In this document: positions 62,650-64,000 of the stretch, piece after piece | Layout of the letters: the number at the start of each line of letters is the position of its first letter | How positions within the stretch are numbered: position 1 is the stretch's first letter | Assembly (NCBI GenBank): GCA_016187925.1 | Contig: JACPIS010000037.1 | Coordinates: 62,001-126,000 of the forward strand | Reading direction: 5' to 3' | DNA from: Opitutia bacterium | Lineage (GTDB): Bacteria > Verrucomicrobiota > Verrucomicrobiia > Opitutales > Opitutaceae | Length of the DNA: 64,000 nucleotides | Program-made: the position numbers and the translations under genes | Notes under the pieces: model-generated | Database searches by the model: none | What the model was told of the DNA's origin: nothing | Seen by the model: the letters and a program-made list of their open reading frames with translations, nothing else

Positions 62650-63257
62650 TTGAGGCGCTTCTGTTGATTACGATTTTCGACCTGCGCGCGGATGCGCGTG
62701 CTGAAAGCAGCTGCGGTCATCGGCTTGGCCTGGGCGTTCACGGCCTTGGTCGCGCTGAGCTGCATCATCGGCAGGGCGACGTCCTTTTCGCTGTAGAGCG
62801 GCATGCCGTTGCTGCGCACGACGTAGTCCGAGCCGGATGCCTTGTCGTGGAAAATGGGGTAGAAGCCGTGCATGACGCCGACGAGCGGATAGAAGACCGT
62901 GCCGTTGCCTTGGACGAAGAGAATATCCTCCTCACCGACCGTGAGCCGGGGCGCGCCCTCGACGCGCAATTCGTCATCGCCCACCCGGCCGCCAAGGAAG
63001 TCCAGCACAACGGTGGCAGGCGGAGTGCCCTTGATGACTTCGCGCACCTCCAGCGTCACCTTCGTGGCGATGTAACGGTGGCCGGCCTTCTCGCGCCACT
63101 CGGATTGGGATGATTTGATGACGGCGCGGACGACGTAGTCGGCCTGGTCGACCAAGGCGGGAAATTCGGGGGGCTGCACGGTGGTGGCGCGCGCGAGGCC
63201 GGGGGAGAGAGCCAGCAACAGGCCAAGGCCCAAGCTGGCGAAACGGTTGTATCGCAT
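62646..63257 (-). CDS. secreted protein of unknown function upstream of the protease
   Basis: A 203-residue protein with a signal peptide (LGLGLLLALSPGLARA). The body has ALVDQADYVVRAVIKSSQS, VTLEVREVIKGTPPATVVLDFLGG and GEEDILFVQGNG, an all-beta pattern seen in uncharacterised secreted proteins often encoded beside matrixin-like proteases. Its stop overlaps the protease start by ATGA, so it is co-translated. It could be a chaperone or inhibitor of the protease; that is a guess from position only. Confidence 0.7.
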   Translation of the reverse strand: MRYNRFASLGLGLLLALSPGLARATTVQPPEFPALVDQADYVVRAVIKSSQSEWREKAGHRYIATKVTLEVREVIKGTPPATVVLDFLGGRVGDDELRVEGAPRLTVGEEDILFVQGNGTVFYPLVGVMHGFYPIFHDKASGSDYVVRSNGMPLYSEKDVALPMMQLSATKAVNAQAKPMTAAAFSTRIRAQVENRNQQKRLK

Positions 63258-63355
63258 AGGTAGTGGGATGGAATTCTGGCCCGTGAGTTCCGACGCTGAA
63301 CGATTGTAACGCCGCCATTGGCGTCAATCCCTACGTATCCCGAATGCGCTTTTTA

Positions 63356-64000
63356 TCAACCTTTGCGGGTCGCGACCTCGATCACGTCGTGCGGCGAAGC
63401 TTCCTTCTGGCCGGCCGGGGTCACGCGCACGTAGCGGGCCTTGGCTTTCAAATCGGGCAACGTCCTGGCGCCGAGATAGCCCATGCCGGACTGCACGCCG
63501 CCGATCAGCGTGCCGAGCACGTCGTCGACGGAGCCGGAAACTTCCTTGAGCGCCTCGATGCCCTCGGCGGCGACCTTGCGGGTCGTGTCGGTCTTGTCGT
63601 GGCCGTAGCGGGCGGCCGAGCCGGCCTTCATGGCGGCGATGGAGCCCATGCCGCGGTACTGTTTGTAGAGCTTGCCGGAGATTTCCATGATCTCGCCCGG
63701 CGCCTCGCGGCAGCCGGCGAGCAGACCGCCGAGGATGACGGCGTCGGCGAGCGTGAGCGCCTTCACGATGTCGCCCGACTTGGTGATGCCGCCGTCGGCG
63801 ATGACGCGCACGCCCCGCTTCGCGGCGCTCTGGCCGGCGACGTAGAGAGCGGTGAGCTGCGGAATGCCGACGCCCGCCACGATGCGGGTCGTGCAGATCG
63901 AGCCGGGCCCCTGGCCGACCTTGATGGCGCTCGCGCCGCAATCGGCCAGATACTCGACGCCGGAGCCGCTGGTGACGTTGCCGGCGATGATGGAGAGATG
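63356..64000 (-). CDS. guaB: inosine-5'-monophosphate dehydrogenase, C-terminal part
   Basis: The last 214 residues of IMPDH; the start lies beyond the right edge. The catalytic loop [18 protein letters not shown] carries the nucleophilic cysteine. [20 protein letters not shown] and [11 protein letters not shown] bind the IMP phosphate. The mobile flap has [18 protein letters not shown]. It makes XMP in guanine synthesis. It is followed by about 100 bp without a gene before the secreted-protein gene. Confidence 0.95.
   Translation of the reverse strand, partial: HLSIIAGNVTSGSGVEYLADCGASAIKVGQGPGSICTTRIVAGVGIPQLTALYVAGQSAAKRGVRVIADGGITKSGDIVKALTLADAVILGGLLAGCREAPGEIMEISGKLYKQYRGMGSIAAMKAGSAARYGHDKTDTTRKVAAEGIEALKEVSGSVDDVLGTLIGGVQSGMGYLGARTLPDLKAKARYVRVTPAGQKEASPHDVIEVATRKG

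Noticed and set aside
63258-63355. A possible terminator after guaB
   Set aside because: ACGCC...GGCGT can pair, but no T-run follows on the minus strand, so I do not call it.
1-64000. tRNA, rRNA and riboswitch genes
   Set aside because: I looked in the gene-free stretches and saw no cloverleaf-like or rRNA-like sequence and no recognisable riboswitch core. A covariance-model search would be decisive.

Overview
The window is high-GC DNA from a bacterium that most resembles the Verrucomicrobia, probably an Opitutus-like member of the Opitutaceae. The clues are two TonB-dependent receptors with near-identical leaders (AGLLAMLCxWPLASWAQE), a 32-residue lysine-rich conserved small protein, a LacI-controlled glycan locus without SusD, and general gene content. 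This placement is inference, because there is no rRNA gene here. I found no tRNA, rRNA, CRISPR array or prophage.

Layout. Positions 1-3626 hold the end of a sugar-nucleotide epimerase gene, a small TPR gene, a Fur-family gene and priA. Positions 3795-19866 (minus strand) form a long nitrate-assimilation cluster. In transcription order it contains a NasS-like nitrate sensor, the ABC importer parts NrtA and NrtB, an outer-membrane porin, an NrtS-like small transporter, two ATPases, nitrite reductase NirA, a CysJ-like diflavin reductase, a fused DmsB-DmsC quinol-linked electron-transfer protein, the molybdopterin nitrate reductase, siroheme synthase CobA, a MOSC protein and MobA. A LysR gene is divergent at the head. 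A palindrome of the form TTCAT-N7-ATGA(A/G) lies both in the divergent promoter and upstream of nirA. Transport, both reductions, their electron donors and both cofactors (siroheme, molybdopterin) are therefore encoded together.

Positions 20959-32611 are mainly housekeeping genes: mpl, rimO, a rhodanese, manC, ruvX, truA, comF, accD and folC. They are peppered with small mobile or repetitive elements: a REP-associated transposase (RAYT) with perfect terminal inverted repeats, a REP pair embedded in frame in mpl, an IVP-type four-helix-bundle gene between imperfect inverted repeats at the 5' end of folC, and two toxin-antitoxin cassettes, each closed by a copy of the folC 3' end. Positions 32750-34447 hold accessory genes (methyltransferase, VOC protein, lipoprotein), followed by a divergent purA.

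Positions 36487-60253 look like a beta-glucan (laminarin-like) utilisation locus. It has two GH17-like glucanase genes near its ends, a 1160-residue GH94-like protein, two TonB receptors whose promoters share the same spaced ATGCAC sites, a LacI regulator with a GH1 beta-glucosidase, and an operon of GPH symporter, GH30 glucanase, SSS symporter and a two-helix small protein. A divergent pair follows, encoding homologues of human HGSNAT and NAGLU. Positions 60347-63257 form a three-gene operon in which a matrixin-type protease with a GlyGly-CTERM-like tail is coupled to a rhombosortase gene. The window ends in guaB.

The strongest candidates for undescribed biology are the stepwise accretion of TA cassettes at the folC 3' end, the REP pair inside mpl, the inverted-repeat-flanked four-helix-bundle gene, the duplicated LacI-type promoter of the two receptors, and the quinol-linked assimilatory nitrate reductase.
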